From: Streptomyces sparsogenes
GTDB taxonomy: Bacteria > Actinomycetota > Actinomycetes > Streptomycetales > Streptomycetaceae
Length of the DNA: 40,607 bases
Assembly (NCBI RefSeq): GCF_001704635.1
Contig: NZ_MAXF01000124.1
Location: 1 to 40,607, forward strand
Direction of reading: 5' to 3'
Shown: positions 16,414 to 24,969 of the stretch, piece by piece
Layout: every line of letters starts with the position of its first letter
Numbering within the stretch: the stretch's first letter is position 1
Made by a program: the position numbers and the translations under genes
Notes under the pieces: model-generated
Seen by the model: only the letters and a program-made list of their open reading frames with translations
Databases searched by the model: none
Told to the model about the DNA's origin: nothing

Positions 16414-16727
16414 AGCGCCTGGGCTGTCGGTCGCGGGGACGGGCCACGGCGGGCTCCTTATGACGGCATGACGGCTCATACATCGTCGGCAACGCGGGCA
16501 TGTCGACAGGATATTGAATACAGTATGCCTACTGAGGTTGTCAGGGAAGGGTTCCGCAGCGTCCTTGCAGTGCAGCCGCGGCGTACGCGCATTACCCCTG
16601 ACGTAATCGACCGTCCGAATCCCGCCGGGCAGAGTGGTTTCCACCAGGCCGCGGGCCGGCGCACTCCGGCCCGAGCCCTGGCAGACCATCCCCACGGGAC
16701 CCCGACGCCCACGGAGGCCGATCCGTC
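16414..16727. promoter_or_regulatory. Gap with a GntR-type motif between the remnant and a membrane gene
   Basis: No convincing gene lies in these 314 bp. ATTGAATACAGT at 16513-16524, followed by ATGC, includes the palindrome ATACAGTAT. The motif recurs upstream of the ThDP enzyme gene (26715) and of the OFA transporter/gntR pair (18956). It is probably the old promoter-operator of the formate dehydrogenase operon, now fused close to the remnant. The right part carries the ribosome binding site GGAGG of the next gene. Confidence 0.5.
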
Positions 16728-17144
16728 ATGTCCGCTGTACAGCTCGCCGCCCTGGCCCGCACCTCCGAGCCGCAGACCATGCTGCGCCGCTTCCTCGCCG
16801 TCGACGCCGTCGTCACCACCGGCAACGGGCTCGCCTACCTCGCCGCCTCCGGGCCGCTCGGCAGATTTCTCGGCATGGGCCAGGGGCTGCTGCTGGGACT
16901 CGGCGCCTTCCTCACGCTCTTCGGCGCGGGCGTCGGAATCCTCGCCACGCGCAAGAGCCCGCCGGTGCTGCCGGTCCGTGCCGTCATCGAGTCGAACGTG
17001 GCCTGGGCCGTGGTAAGCCTGATCGCGCTCGCCACCTGGCTGGCGCCGACGACGGCGGGTGCGGTGTGGATCCCGCTGCAGGCCGTCACGGTCGGCGGCT
17101 TCGCGGCCCTGCAGTACGCGGCGCTGCGCGCGACGCGGGCCTGA
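16728..17144 (+). CDS. Small integral membrane protein of unknown function
   Basis: This 138-residue protein has four predicted membrane helices (around residues 22-40, 47-70, 85-105 and 112-132) and few charged residues. I recognise it only as a conserved actinobacterial membrane protein type without assigned function. The start has GGAGG about ten bases upstream. It is convergent with the OFA transporter unit and separated from it by a hairpin at 17298-17331. Confidence 0.75.
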   Translation: MSAVQLAALARTSEPQTMLRRFLAVDAVVTTGNGLAYLAASGPLGRFLGMGQGLLLGLGAFLTLFGAGVGILATRKSPPVLPVRAVIESNVAWAVVSLIALATWLAPTTAGAVWIPLQAVTVGGFAALQYAALRATRA

Positions 17145-17207
17145 CCCAGAGCTCCGGACAGCGAGCTGGTTTCGGAGCGCGACCACCTCGACCCGTGACC
17201 CTGCCGC

Positions 17208-18884
17208 TCAAAGCTGAAACCGGCTGGTCAACTCCGAGAGACTCGCTCTCCAGGGCAAGCTCCAGGGCCTTCCCCGGGCCCGGCGACGAGACGAAGAGGC
17301 CCCGGTCCGGCACTTCCGGACGGCCGGGGCCGCTGCCTGTGATCCGCCAGTTGTGTGAGACCTGGCCGGACGCCGCAGTTCTCGGCTCAGCCGGTGAAGA
17401 GCCGGCTGGCCTTGCGTACGAGCTCGTAGACCCCGTACGCGAAGGGCAGCGCGACCCAGGCCCAGGCGGCGACGGCCAGCGCCGTGCGGTTCCTCATCGG
17501 TCGGTTCCCTTCTCGGCGGGGCGGCTTCTGCGATCCCGACCGGATCTCCGGCCGGCTCGTGGAAGCGCGGATGGACCGGCCGGATCAGCTCGTTGGCCAG
17601 GAAGCCCACGACGAGCAGCCCGATCATGATGGACATGGAGAGCGAGTAGAGGCCGGGGCCGGTGTGTCCGGCCTCCTTCTGGTGGTCGGCGACCTTGTTG
17701 ACGATGAACGGGCCGAGGACGCCGGCCAGCGACCAGGCCGTCAGCAGCCGCCCGTGAATCGCGCCCACCTGATAGGTGCCGAACAGGTCCTTCAGATACG
17801 CCGGCACGGTCGCGAACCCGCCGCCGTAGAAGGACAGGATCACCAGCGCGCAGACCACGAACAGTGGCTTGGAGGAGTCCCCGAGCCGCGCGATCGCCAG
17901 ATACATCAGCGCGCCCCCGCCCAGGTAGATCCGGTACATGTTCTTGCGGCCGATCAGGTCCGAGGCCGAGGACCACACCAGCCGCCCGGTCATGTTCGCC
18001 GCCGACAGCAGGGCCACGAAGCCCGCGGCGGCGGAGGCGGTGACGGGGGTGGAGGTGTCCGCGAAGTAGTCGGAGATCATCGGCGCGGCCTTCTCCAGGA
18101 TGCCGATGCCCGCCGTGACGTTCATGCACAGCACGACCCACAGGCACCAGAACTGCGGGGTGCGGATCGCGTTGCGCGCCGAGACGTCCGCCGTGCTGAT
18201 CAGGCGGGCCGGGGCGGTCGCCGGCACCCAGCCGGCCGGCCGCCAGCCGTCCGGCGGGACCCGCACCAGCAGCACGCCGAGCGTCATGAAGGCCGCGTAG
18301 GTGAGCCCGTGCACCAGGAAGGTGGACGCGATGCCGGAGCTGTCGGTGCCGAACGCCTCCAGCAGCCGGGTCGACCAGGGGGAGGCGATGAGCGCGCCGC
18401 CGCCGAAGCCCATGATGGCGATGCCGGTGGCCATGCCCGGCCGGTCGGGGAACCACTTCATCAGCGTGGAGACCGGGGAGATGTACCCGATGCCGAGGCC
18501 GATGCCGCCGACGAAGCCGTAGCCGAGGACCACCAGCCAGTACTGGCGGGTGGCGGCGCCCAGCGCGGCGATGAGGAAGCCCGAGGAGAAGCAGACCAGC
18601 GACACGAACATCGCCCAGCGCGGGCCGTTGCGCTCGACCAGCGTGCCGCCGAAGGCCGCCGAGAGGCCCAGCATCACGATGCCCAGTTGGAAGGGGAGCG
18701 CGCTCGCCGTCCCCGACAGGTCGAGCGAGGACTCCAGCGGTGGCTTGAACACGCTCCACGCGTACGCCTGGCCGATGGCGAGATGGACGGACAGCGCGGC
18801 GGGCGGGACCAGCCAGCGGCTCCAGCCCGGCGGCGCGAGCGAGCGGGAGCGGTCGAGGAGGCCGGGGCGGGGAGTGGAGGGCAT
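17208..18884 (-). CDS. OFA-family (oxalate/formate antiporter) MFS transporter 1
   Basis: This open frame encodes 558 residues; the 12-helix OFA transporter core occupies residues about 20-445 (QAYAWSVFKPPLESS, GLGIGYISPVSTLMKWFPD, MTGRLVWSSASDLIGRKNMY). OFA proteins exchange oxalate and formate or related monocarboxylates. The last ~95 residues, after EPAGDPVGIAEAAPP, are arginine-rich, unlike the family, and overlap the small-subunit gene at 17387-17497 in another frame. One extra base in the G/C run at 17515-17525 would end the protein at ATGA and overlap the small gene, so a one-base deletion or sequencing error is likely. It is divergent from gntR. Confidence 0.85.
   Translation of the reverse strand: MPSTPRPGLLDRSRSLAPPGWSRWLVPPAALSVHLAIGQAYAWSVFKPPLESSLDLSGTASALPFQLGIVMLGLSAAFGGTLVERNGPRWAMFVSLVCFSSGFLIAALGAATRQYWLVVLGYGFVGGIGLGIGYISPVSTLMKWFPDRPGMATGIAIMGFGGGALIASPWSTRLLEAFGTDSSGIASTFLVHGLTYAAFMTLGVLLVRVPPDGWRPAGWVPATAPARLISTADVSARNAIRTPQFWCLWVVLCMNVTAGIGILEKAAPMISDYFADTSTPVTASAAAGFVALLSAANMTGRLVWSSASDLIGRKNMYRIYLGGGALMYLAIARLGDSSKPLFVVCALVILSFYGGGFATVPAYLKDLFGTYQVGAIHGRLLTAWSLAGVLGPFIVNKVADHQKEAGHTGPGLYSLSMSIMIGLLVVGFLANELIRPVHPRFHEPAGDPVGIAEAAPPRREPTDEEPHGAGRRRLGLGRAALRVRGLRARTQGQPALHRLSRELRRPARSHTTGGSQAAAPAVRKCRTGASSSRRRARGRPWSLPWRASLSELTSRFQL
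17298..17331. terminator. GC-rich hairpin between convergent genes
   Basis: GGCCCCGGTCCGG (17298-17310) pairs with CCGGACGGCCGGGGCC (17316-17331) around CACTT, leaving a three-base bulge. It lies between the membrane protein gene and the OFA small-subunit gene, where both transcripts should stop. Confidence 0.65.
17387..17497 (-). CDS. 36-residue MFS transporter small subunit
   Basis: A short frame encodes MRNRTALAVAAWAWVALPFA and continues YGVYELVRKASRLFTG. It has one membrane helix with conserved Trp and Tyr residues and a basic C-terminus. It matches the small proteins found immediately after OFA-type transporters in actinobacteria and probably forms part of the transporter. AGAAGGGA is eight bases upstream of ATG 17497. 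The transporter frame reads through it in a different phase, an arrangement that looks secondary. Confidence 0.75.
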   Translation of the reverse strand: MRNRTALAVAAWAWVALPFAYGVYELVRKASRLFTG

Positions 18885-18942
18885 GGCCGCGACTCTATGG
18901 ATTCGGCCACGGCCTGACCAGATGTCAGGCCGCTATGTGTGG

Positions 18943-18967
18943 ACAGTATGAGTAAACTGTAGACAAT
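18943..18967. promoter_or_regulatory. Candidate GntR operator between OFA1 and gntR
   Basis: ACTGTAGACAAT (18956-18967) reads ATTGTCTACAGT on the minus strand, matching ATTGAATACAGT at 16513 and ATTGCATACAGT at 26715. A second half, ACAGT at 18943-18947, faces ACTGT at 18956-18960. The site lies 35-59 bp before gntR and 59-83 bp before OFA1, suited to joint control. Confidence 0.55.
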
Positions 18968-19001
18968 AGCCAATCCGCAGAGTCCGTCCCTAGGGGGCCC
19001 G

Positions 19002-19679
19002 ATGACGGTGAGAGGACTGCCGCAGGGCGCGGTGCCCAGGCTGGAGCGGCCGGGGCCGCTCCGCGAGCGCGTCTACGAGGCCCTGCTCGAGCTGATCACC
19101 ACGCGCGCCCTGCGCCCCGGTCAGCACCTCGTCGAGAGCGAGCTGGCCGCCCAGCTCGGCGTCTCCCGCCAGCCGGTGCGCGAGGCGCTCCAGCGGCTGA
19201 ACACCGAGGGCTGGGTGGACCTGCGCCCCGCCCAGGGCGCGTTCGTCCACGAGCCCACCGAGGAGGAGGCCGACCAGCTCCTCACGGTCCGCACCCTCCT
19301 GGAGGCCGAGGCCGCCCGGCTGGCCGCCGCGAGCGCGGGCCCGTCCGGCGTCGAGGCCCTGGAGGAGCTGTGCGCCCGGGGCGAGCGCGCGGTGCTCGCC
19401 GACGACGTGGACGGCGCGGTCGCGGCCAACGCGGAGTTCCACGCCAAGGTGATGGAGCTGGCGGGAAACACGGTCCTGGCCGAGCTGGCCGCCCAGGTGG
19501 ACCGCCGGGTCCGCTGGTACTACACCCCGGTGGCCCGGCAGCGCGGCAAGCAGTCCTGGATCGAACACCGTGAGCTGATCGCGGCCATCTCCGACCACGA
19601 CGAACAGCGCGCCACCGCCGTCATGCGCGCCCACACCGAACACACCCGCCGCACGTATCACGAGCGCGAGCGCGACTGA
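19002..19679 (+). CDS. GntR-family regulator, FCD type, of the oxalate/formate island
   Basis: The 225-residue protein has the GntR winged helix (LRERVYEALLELITTRALRP, ESELAAQLGVSRQPVREAL) and an all-helical FCD effector domain. Metal-ligand-like residues are visible (EFHAKVMELAGN, WIEHRELIAAI). FCD regulators bind small organic acids. It is divergent from OFA transporter 1, and a shared 12-bp motif occurs at three promoters of the island, so it probably controls oxalate or formate use. GGGGG four to eight bases upstream supports the ATG at 19002. Confidence 0.9.
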   Translation: MTVRGLPQGAVPRLERPGPLRERVYEALLELITTRALRPGQHLVESELAAQLGVSRQPVREALQRLNTEGWVDLRPAQGAFVHEPTEEEADQLLTVRTLLEAEAARLAAASAGPSGVEALEELCARGERAVLADDVDGAVAANAEFHAKVMELAGNTVLAELAAQVDRRVRWYYTPVARQRGKQSWIEHRELIAAISDHDEQRATAVMRAHTEHTRRTYHERERD

Positions 19680-19707
19680 CGGGCTGCCGGGTCGCCGCGG
19701 AGGCGTG

Positions 19708-19986
19708 TCACCCCATGCGGTCGACGGCCTCCTTGGCCTCCTTGAGGTCCGCCCCGGTGATCTCCCGGTAGGCCTTGACGGCGTGGATCTTCTTCCCCTC
19801 CACGACGAGGGCCCGCACGGGCGCCAGATCCGGCTGGGGTTCCTCGATGCCCAGGTGTTCGAGTATCAGGTCGACCTTGCGGGTCAACTGCGCGGTCCTG
19901 CGGTTCAGCTTGTCCACCTTGCGCTCGATGGCCGACCACATCGTCGCGATGACCATGATGAGCAGGGCTACCACTGTCAGTTCCAT
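19708..19986 (-). CDS. Membrane-anchored protein with ribosomal L7/L12 C-terminal-like domain
   Basis: This 92-residue protein starts with a hydrophobic segment (MELTVVALLIMVIATMW), followed by a short coiled-coil-like stretch (ERKVDKLNRRTAQLTRKVD). It ends with GKKIHAVKAYREITGADLK and EAKEAVDRM, closely resembling the C-terminal domain of ribosomal protein bL12. It is not the ribosomal stalk protein, because the N-terminal dimerisation domain and hinge are replaced by a membrane segment. Function unknown. It is convergent with gntR and separated from OFA2 by a strong terminator. Confidence 0.8.
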   Translation of the reverse strand: MELTVVALLIMVIATMWSAIERKVDKLNRRTAQLTRKVDLILEHLGIEEPQPDLAPVRALVVEGKKIHAVKAYREITGADLKEAKEAVDRMG

Positions 19987-20034
19987 GCTCCGCGATCCTA
20001 ACGAGGACGCGGGTCCGTCGCCCCGCCGGGAAAC

Positions 20035-20074
20035 GGACGGCGGCACGCCCGTGGTGCCGGGCGTGCCGCCGTCC
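20035..20074. terminator. Perfect 17-bp hairpin terminator
   Basis: GGACGGCGGCACGCCCG (20035-20051) pairs perfectly with 20058-20074 around TGGTGC. It lies just after the OFA2 stop codon on the minus strand and would end the ThDP enzyme-Frc-synthetase-OFA2 transcript. Confidence 0.8.
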
Positions 20075-20113
20075 CGAACCGGCCGCCGTCGGGCGGCCGT
20101 CCTCATGTCGCCG

Positions 20114-21505
20114 TCACACCGCCTCCCGGCTGATCGGCCGCGGGTTGGGCGCGATGTCGCGGACCCTCGGGCGGCCCGGCTGGCGCAGCAGCAGGGCGAC
20201 CCCGGCGGCCAGCATGGAGATGCCGCCGGCCAGCGCGTAGGCGCCGTCGTACCCCCAGGCGTCGACCACCATGGAGCCGAGTCCGCCGCCGAACAGCCCG
20301 CTGACCAGCTTTCCGCTGTACACCAGGCCGTAGTTGGTGGCGTTGTAGTTCTCGCCGAAGTAGTCCGGGGTCAGGGCGGCGAACATCGGGTAGAACGCGC
20401 CGCCGCCGAAGCCGGAGAGGAAGGCGAAGGCCAGGAACAGCGCCTCGTTGTGCAGATGTCCCGCCCAGATCACCCCGAACTGCGCGAGGCCCAGCAGCAC
20501 GATCACGAACACCAGGGTCGTCTTGCGCCCCCAGATGTCCGAGAGCCAGCCCACGACCCCGCGCCCCACGCCGTTGATGACGGACATGATGCCCATCGAC
20601 GAGGCCGCGACCAGCGGGCCGAAACCCACGTCCTTGGCGTAGTCGACCTGGAAGGAGATGCCGAAGATGGACACCCCGGCGGTCATCACCAGCGCCAGCC
20701 ACATCAGCGGCAGCATGCCGGACCGGATGGCCTCCCTGGGCGTGTACTGCCGCACCGCGGGCGGGTTCTTGGCCAGGCTCGCGGCGCTCTTGGCGGTGCC
20801 GCCGGCGCGGGTCGGGTCGATGTGGGCCGGCCACCAGTTTTTGGGCGGGTCCTTGAAGAACCAGGCGCAGACCGCCACCACGAGCAGGACGTAGACACCG
20901 ATGAGGTCGAGTACCTCGTGGTAGTTCCCGGTGTCGAACCAGTAGTTGAAGATGAAGATGAACGGCAGCGCGCCATAGGCGAAGCCGCCGTTGACGAATC
21001 CGGTCTTCGCGCCGCGCCGCTCCGGGAACCACTTGCCCACCATGTTGATGCACGTGGCATAGACGAGCCCGGAGCCGAGCCCCCCGATGACGCCGAAGCC
21101 GCAGATCGCGGCGGAGACGTTGTCGAGGTGGGAGAGGGCGAGGAAGCCCACCAGGCACAGGCCCGACCCGGTGTACATCGCCCTGCGGGCGGTCAGGATC
21201 CCCCTCTCCCGCAGCCAGCCGGCGGGGAAGGCGATCCCCGCCTGGAAGAACACCCACACGCTCAGGATCCAGAACGTGTTGCTCTGACTCCAGCCGTGGG
21301 CATCGGAGAGCGTGTCCTCCGCCGATCCGTACGCGTACTCGGACACGCTGATGGCCATCATCGCGACCCACGGCAGGTAGACCATCAGCTTCCGGCTGTG
21401 GCCGAGAATGTCGCGGTCCGTCTCGCCGACGCGGTAGACGCGCCCCTTGCCGTCCCGCACTTCCCGGTACGGCACGGTCCCGTTCCGGTGTTGCTCTGTG
21501 CTCAT
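20114..21505 (-). CDS. OFA-family MFS transporter 2
   Basis: The 463-residue protein has 12 predicted membrane helices. OFA-like segments are SQSNTFWILSVWVFFQAGIA, GLGSGLVYATCINMVGKWFP and GRGVVGWLSDIWGRKTTLV. It differs from transporter 1, notably by an N-terminal cytoplasmic segment of about 35 residues. It is the last gene of the operon that begins with the ThDP enzyme, so it is the more likely oxalate importer or oxalate:formate exchanger. The ATG at 21505 has AAGGGGAC five bases upstream. The 75-bp gap to the synthetase gene supports cotranscription. Confidence 0.87.
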   Translation of the reverse strand: MSTEQHRNGTVPYREVRDGKGRVYRVGETDRDILGHSRKLMVYLPWVAMMAISVSEYAYGSAEDTLSDAHGWSQSNTFWILSVWVFFQAGIAFPAGWLRERGILTARRAMYTGSGLCLVGFLALSHLDNVSAAICGFGVIGGLGSGLVYATCINMVGKWFPERRGAKTGFVNGGFAYGALPFIFIFNYWFDTGNYHEVLDLIGVYVLLVVAVCAWFFKDPPKNWWPAHIDPTRAGGTAKSAASLAKNPPAVRQYTPREAIRSGMLPLMWLALVMTAGVSIFGISFQVDYAKDVGFGPLVAASSMGIMSVINGVGRGVVGWLSDIWGRKTTLVFVIVLLGLAQFGVIWAGHLHNEALFLAFAFLSGFGGGAFYPMFAALTPDYFGENYNATNYGLVYSGKLVSGLFGGGLGSMVVDAWGYDGAYALAGGISMLAAGVALLLRQPGRPRVRDIAPNPRPISREAV

Positions 21506-21580
21506 GACGTCCCCTTGGCTTCGAAGGAACTGGCCAGCGCCCCCTGTCCAAACTCTTCGTGCTCGGGAGAACGGCGGGCT

Positions 21581-23725
21581 CTACGTGAGCAACCCCGCTG
21601 ACCGGGCCCAGCGGTACTTCGCGCCCAGGACGGCCACCGGCTTCTCGGTGGTGTAGGGGTAGGCCACCACGCCGCGCTCGAAGAGGTACTGGCTCGCCTC
21701 CTCGACCTCGGTGTCGCCCGCGAGGGAGGCCACCACCGGCTTGCGGATGCCGCGCGCCCGGAACTCCTCCACGACCCGCGCGGTCAGCTCGGCGAACACC
21801 ATGGGCGGGGTGACGATGGTGTGCCAGTAGCCGAGGACGAGCGCGTGGATGCGCGGGTCCTCAAGGCCCAGCCGGATGGTCGCCTCGTAGGTGGCCGGCG
21901 GCTCGCCGCCGGTGATGTCCACCGGGTTGCCGGCCGCGCCGAAGGGCGGGATGTAGCGGCGGAAGGCCGCGTCCAGGTCCGCCGGGATCTCCATCAGCGA
22001 CAGCCCGTTGTCGACGATCGCGTCGGACAGCAGCACCCCGGAGCCCCCGGCGCCGGTGATGATGACGACGTTGTCACCTTGCGGCGTGGGCAGCACGGGC
22101 AGCGCCCGCGCGTACTCCAGCATCTCGTTCAGCCCCGGGGCGCGGATCACCCCGGCCTGGCGCAGGATGTCGTCGTAGACCGCGTCGTCACCGGCCAGCG
22201 CCCCGGTGTGCGAGCCCGCGGCCCTGGCCCCCGCCGCCGTACGGCCCGCCTTGAGCACCACGACCGGCTTCTTCGGCACGGTGGCGCGCGCGGCCTCGAC
22301 GAAGGCGCGGCCGTCCTTCAGGTCCTCCAGGTGCATGGCGATGCACCGGGTGTTGGGGTCCTCACCGAACCAGGTGAGCAGGTCGTCCTCGTCCACGTCC
22401 GACTTGTTGCCGAGGCCGACGATGGCCGACACGCCGGTGCGGGTGGTGCGGGCGAAGCCGAGGATCGCCATCCCGATACCACCGGACTGCGAGGTCAGCG
22501 CCACCGGGCCCTTGACGTCGTACGGGGTGCAGAAGGTGGCGCACAGATCCTGCCAGGTCGAGTAGTAGCCGTAGATGTTCGGCCCCAGCAGCCGGATCCC
22601 GTGCTCCTCGGCGATCGTCACGATCCGCCGCTGCAACTCGTGTTCGCCGGTCTCGGCGAAACCGGACGGGATCAGCACGGCGTTGGGGATGCCCTTGCGG
22701 CCGACCTCCTCCAGCGCGGCGGGGACGAACTTCGCGGGGATCGCGAACACCGCCACGTCCACCTCGCCGGGCACCTCCGTCACCGACCGGTACGCCTTGC
22801 GGCCCAGGATGTCGTCGGCCTTCGGGTTCACCGGGTGGATCTCGCCGGGGAAACCGCCGTCGATGAGGTTGCGCATCACCGAGTTGCCGATCTTGCCCTG
22901 CTCGTTGGAGGCGCCGATGACGGTGACCGAGCGCGGCTGCATCAGCCGCCGCATCGCGGCCAGGATCTCCTCCCGCGAGTAGCGGCGCCGCTCGGCGGGC
23001 GGCGCGTCGCCGATCAGGATCCGTACGTCGGCGGCCAGCACCCCGCTCGGCGAGGCGAACACCGGGTTGAGGTCCACCTCCGCGATCTCGGGGAAGTCCG
23101 CCGCCAGCCGGGAGACCCGGACCACCAGGCCGGCCAGCGCCTCCCGGTCCACGGCGGCCCCGCCGCGCACCCCGCGCAGCACCTCGGCCGCGCGGATGGA
23201 GTCCAGCATCGACAGCGCGTCGTCCCGGCTCGCCGGGGCCAGCCGGAAGGTGATGTCCTTCAACACCTCCACCAGCACCCCGCCCAGGCCGAACGCGACG
23301 ACCTTCCCGAAGGTCGGGTCGGTGACCGCGCCGACGATGACCTCCTGGCCGCCCGCCGGCACCATCTGCTGCACCTGCACGCCCTGGATCCGCGCCTTGG
23401 GGTCGTACGCCCGGGCGTTCGACACGATCGCGGTGAACGCGCCGCGCACCTCCGCCGCCGACGCCAGGCCCACCCGCACCCCGCCCGCGTCGGTCTTGTG
23501 GAGGATGTCCGGGGACACGATCTTGAGCGCGACCGGGAAGCCGATCCGGTCCGCGAGCGCCACCGCGTCGTCCGCGCACTCCGCCAGCCCCTCGGCCGGG
23601 GTCGGAATCCCGTACGCGTCGGTGATCCGCTTGCCCTCGGGCGCCGTCAGCGCCGAGCGGCCCTCGGCGCGGGCGGTGTCCAGCACGGCCCGCACGGCCG
23701 CTGTGTCATACGTTGGCTCCGCCAC
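21581..23725 (-). CDS. ADP-forming acyl-CoA synthetase, ATP-grasp domain first
   Basis: This 714-residue protein has an N-terminal ATP-grasp (beta) domain at about 1-236 (ALKIVSPDILHKTDAGGV, EVDLNPVFASPSG), then a CoA-binding domain from about 262 (SVTVIGASNEQGKIGN) and a ligase domain with ALTSQSGGIG and the phospho-acceptor His506 in SHTGALAG. Enzymes of this class make acyl-CoA from acid, CoA and ATP with a phosphohistidine intermediate. The order beta-then-alpha is swapped compared with acetyl-CoA synthetases that start with the CoA-binding domain. GTG 23725 lies two bases after the frc stop, with GGAGTGA upstream. Its substrate may be formate, oxalate or acetate. Confidence 0.86.
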   Translation of the reverse strand: MAEPTYDTAAVRAVLDTARAEGRSALTAPEGKRITDAYGIPTPAEGLAECADDAVALADRIGFPVALKIVSPDILHKTDAGGVRVGLASAAEVRGAFTAIVSNARAYDPKARIQGVQVQQMVPAGGQEVIVGAVTDPTFGKVVAFGLGGVLVEVLKDITFRLAPASRDDALSMLDSIRAAEVLRGVRGGAAVDREALAGLVVRVSRLAADFPEIAEVDLNPVFASPSGVLAADVRILIGDAPPAERRRYSREEILAAMRRLMQPRSVTVIGASNEQGKIGNSVMRNLIDGGFPGEIHPVNPKADDILGRKAYRSVTEVPGEVDVAVFAIPAKFVPAALEEVGRKGIPNAVLIPSGFAETGEHELQRRIVTIAEEHGIRLLGPNIYGYYSTWQDLCATFCTPYDVKGPVALTSQSGGIGMAILGFARTTRTGVSAIVGLGNKSDVDEDDLLTWFGEDPNTRCIAMHLEDLKDGRAFVEAARATVPKKPVVVLKAGRTAAGARAAGSHTGALAGDDAVYDDILRQAGVIRAPGLNEMLEYARALPVLPTPQGDNVVIITGAGGSGVLLSDAIVDNGLSLMEIPADLDAAFRRYIPPFGAAGNPVDITGGEPPATYEATIRLGLEDPRIHALVLGYWHTIVTPPMVFAELTARVVEEFRARGIRKPVVASLAGDTEVEEASQYLFERGVVAYPYTTEKPVAVLGAKYRWARSAGLLT

Positions 23726-23727
23726 CG

Positions 23728-24957
23728 TCAGATCACTCCGTTCGCCTTGAGCAGCCGCAGTTCCTCGCCGTCGAGGCCCAGTTCCCCGACGTACACCTCT
23801 TCGTTGTGCTCGCCCAGCAGCGGCGAGCGCTCCACGTCCACCGGGGAGTCGGAGAGCTTCAGCGGCGAGCCGACGGTGGTGAAGGTGCCGCGCTCGGGGT
23901 GGTCGACCTTCACCACCATCCCGTTGGCCGCGAGCGACGCGTCCTGGACGATCTCCTTGGTGGACAGGATCGGCCCGCAGGGGATGTTGTGGGCGGTCAG
24001 CGCCTCCAGCACCGCCCACTTGGGCAGGGTGGCGGACCACTCCTCGATCAGCTGGAACATCTTGGCCAGCTTGGGCAGCCGCGCCTCCGGTGTCGCCCAC
24101 TCCGGATCCTCCGCCAGCTCCGGCCGGCCGATCAGCTCCGTGATCGGCTGCCAGCCGACCGGCTGCACGATCACATAGACGTAGTCGTTGGGCCCGCCGG
24201 GTGCGCACTTGACCGCCCAGCCCGGCTGCCCGCCGCCGCTCGCGTTGCCCGAGCGCGGCACCTCGTCCCCGAAGCTCTCGTTCGGGTACTCCGCGAGCGG
24301 CCCGTGCGCCAGCCGCTGCTGGTCGCGCAGCTTGACCCGGCACAGATTCAGCACCGCGTGCTGCATGGCCACATTGACCCGCTGGCCGCGCCCGGTGCGG
24401 GTGCGCTGGTAGAGCGCGGCCAGGATGCCCGCCACACAGTGCACCCCGGTGCCCGAGTCGCCGATCTGTGCCCCGGTCGCCAGCGGCGGCCCGTCCTCGA
24501 AGCCGGTCGTGGACATCGACCCGCCCATGGCCTGCGCGACCACCTCGTACGCCTTGAACCTGGTGTACGGGCCGTCGCCGAAGCCCTTGATCGAGGCGTA
24601 GACGATCCTCGGGTTGATCTCCTGGATGCGCTCCCAGGGGAAGCCCATGCGGTCCACGGCCCCCGGGCCGAAGTTCTCCACCATGACGTCGCTGCGCCGG
24701 ATGAGCTCGGTCAGGATCTCCTTGCCGCGCTCCGTCTTGGTGTTGAGGGTGATGCTCCGCTTGTTGCAGTTGAGCATCGTGAAGTAGAGGGAGTCGACCT
24801 CGGGGAGGTCGCGCAGCTGCTTGCGGGTGATGTCCCCGGTGGTGGACTCCAGCTTGATGACGTCCGCGCCGAGCCAGGCCAGCAGCTGGGTGGCGGAGGG
24901 ACCGGACTGTACGTGCGTCATGTCGAGGACGCGCACGCCCTCAAGAGCCTTGGTCAT
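23728..24957 (-). CDS. frc: Formyl-CoA:oxalate CoA-transferase
   Basis: The 409-residue class III CoA-transferase matches the Oxalobacter formigenes enzyme over its length: THVQSGPSATQLLAWLGADV, VDSLYFTMLNCNKRSITLN, VMVENFGPGAVDRMG, catalytic Asp167 in QIGDSGTG, and the flexible glycine loop GNASGGGQPGW. It transfers CoA from formyl-CoA to oxalate, giving oxalyl-CoA and formate. It lies 12 bp after the ThDP enzyme gene and is followed two bases later by the acyl-CoA synthetase, in one operon. This gene is the firmest evidence that the island handles oxalate. Confidence 0.94.
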   Translation of the reverse strand: MTKALEGVRVLDMTHVQSGPSATQLLAWLGADVIKLESTTGDITRKQLRDLPEVDSLYFTMLNCNKRSITLNTKTERGKEILTELIRRSDVMVENFGPGAVDRMGFPWERIQEINPRIVYASIKGFGDGPYTRFKAYEVVAQAMGGSMSTTGFEDGPPLATGAQIGDSGTGVHCVAGILAALYQRTRTGRGQRVNVAMQHAVLNLCRVKLRDQQRLAHGPLAEYPNESFGDEVPRSGNASGGGQPGWAVKCAPGGPNDYVYVIVQPVGWQPITELIGRPELAEDPEWATPEARLPKLAKMFQLIEEWSATLPKWAVLEALTAHNIPCGPILSTKEIVQDASLAANGMVVKVDHPERGTFTTVGSPLKLSDSPVDVERSPLLGEHNEEVYVGELGLDGEELRLLKANGVI

Positions 24958-24969
24958 CTCGCGGCCCCT

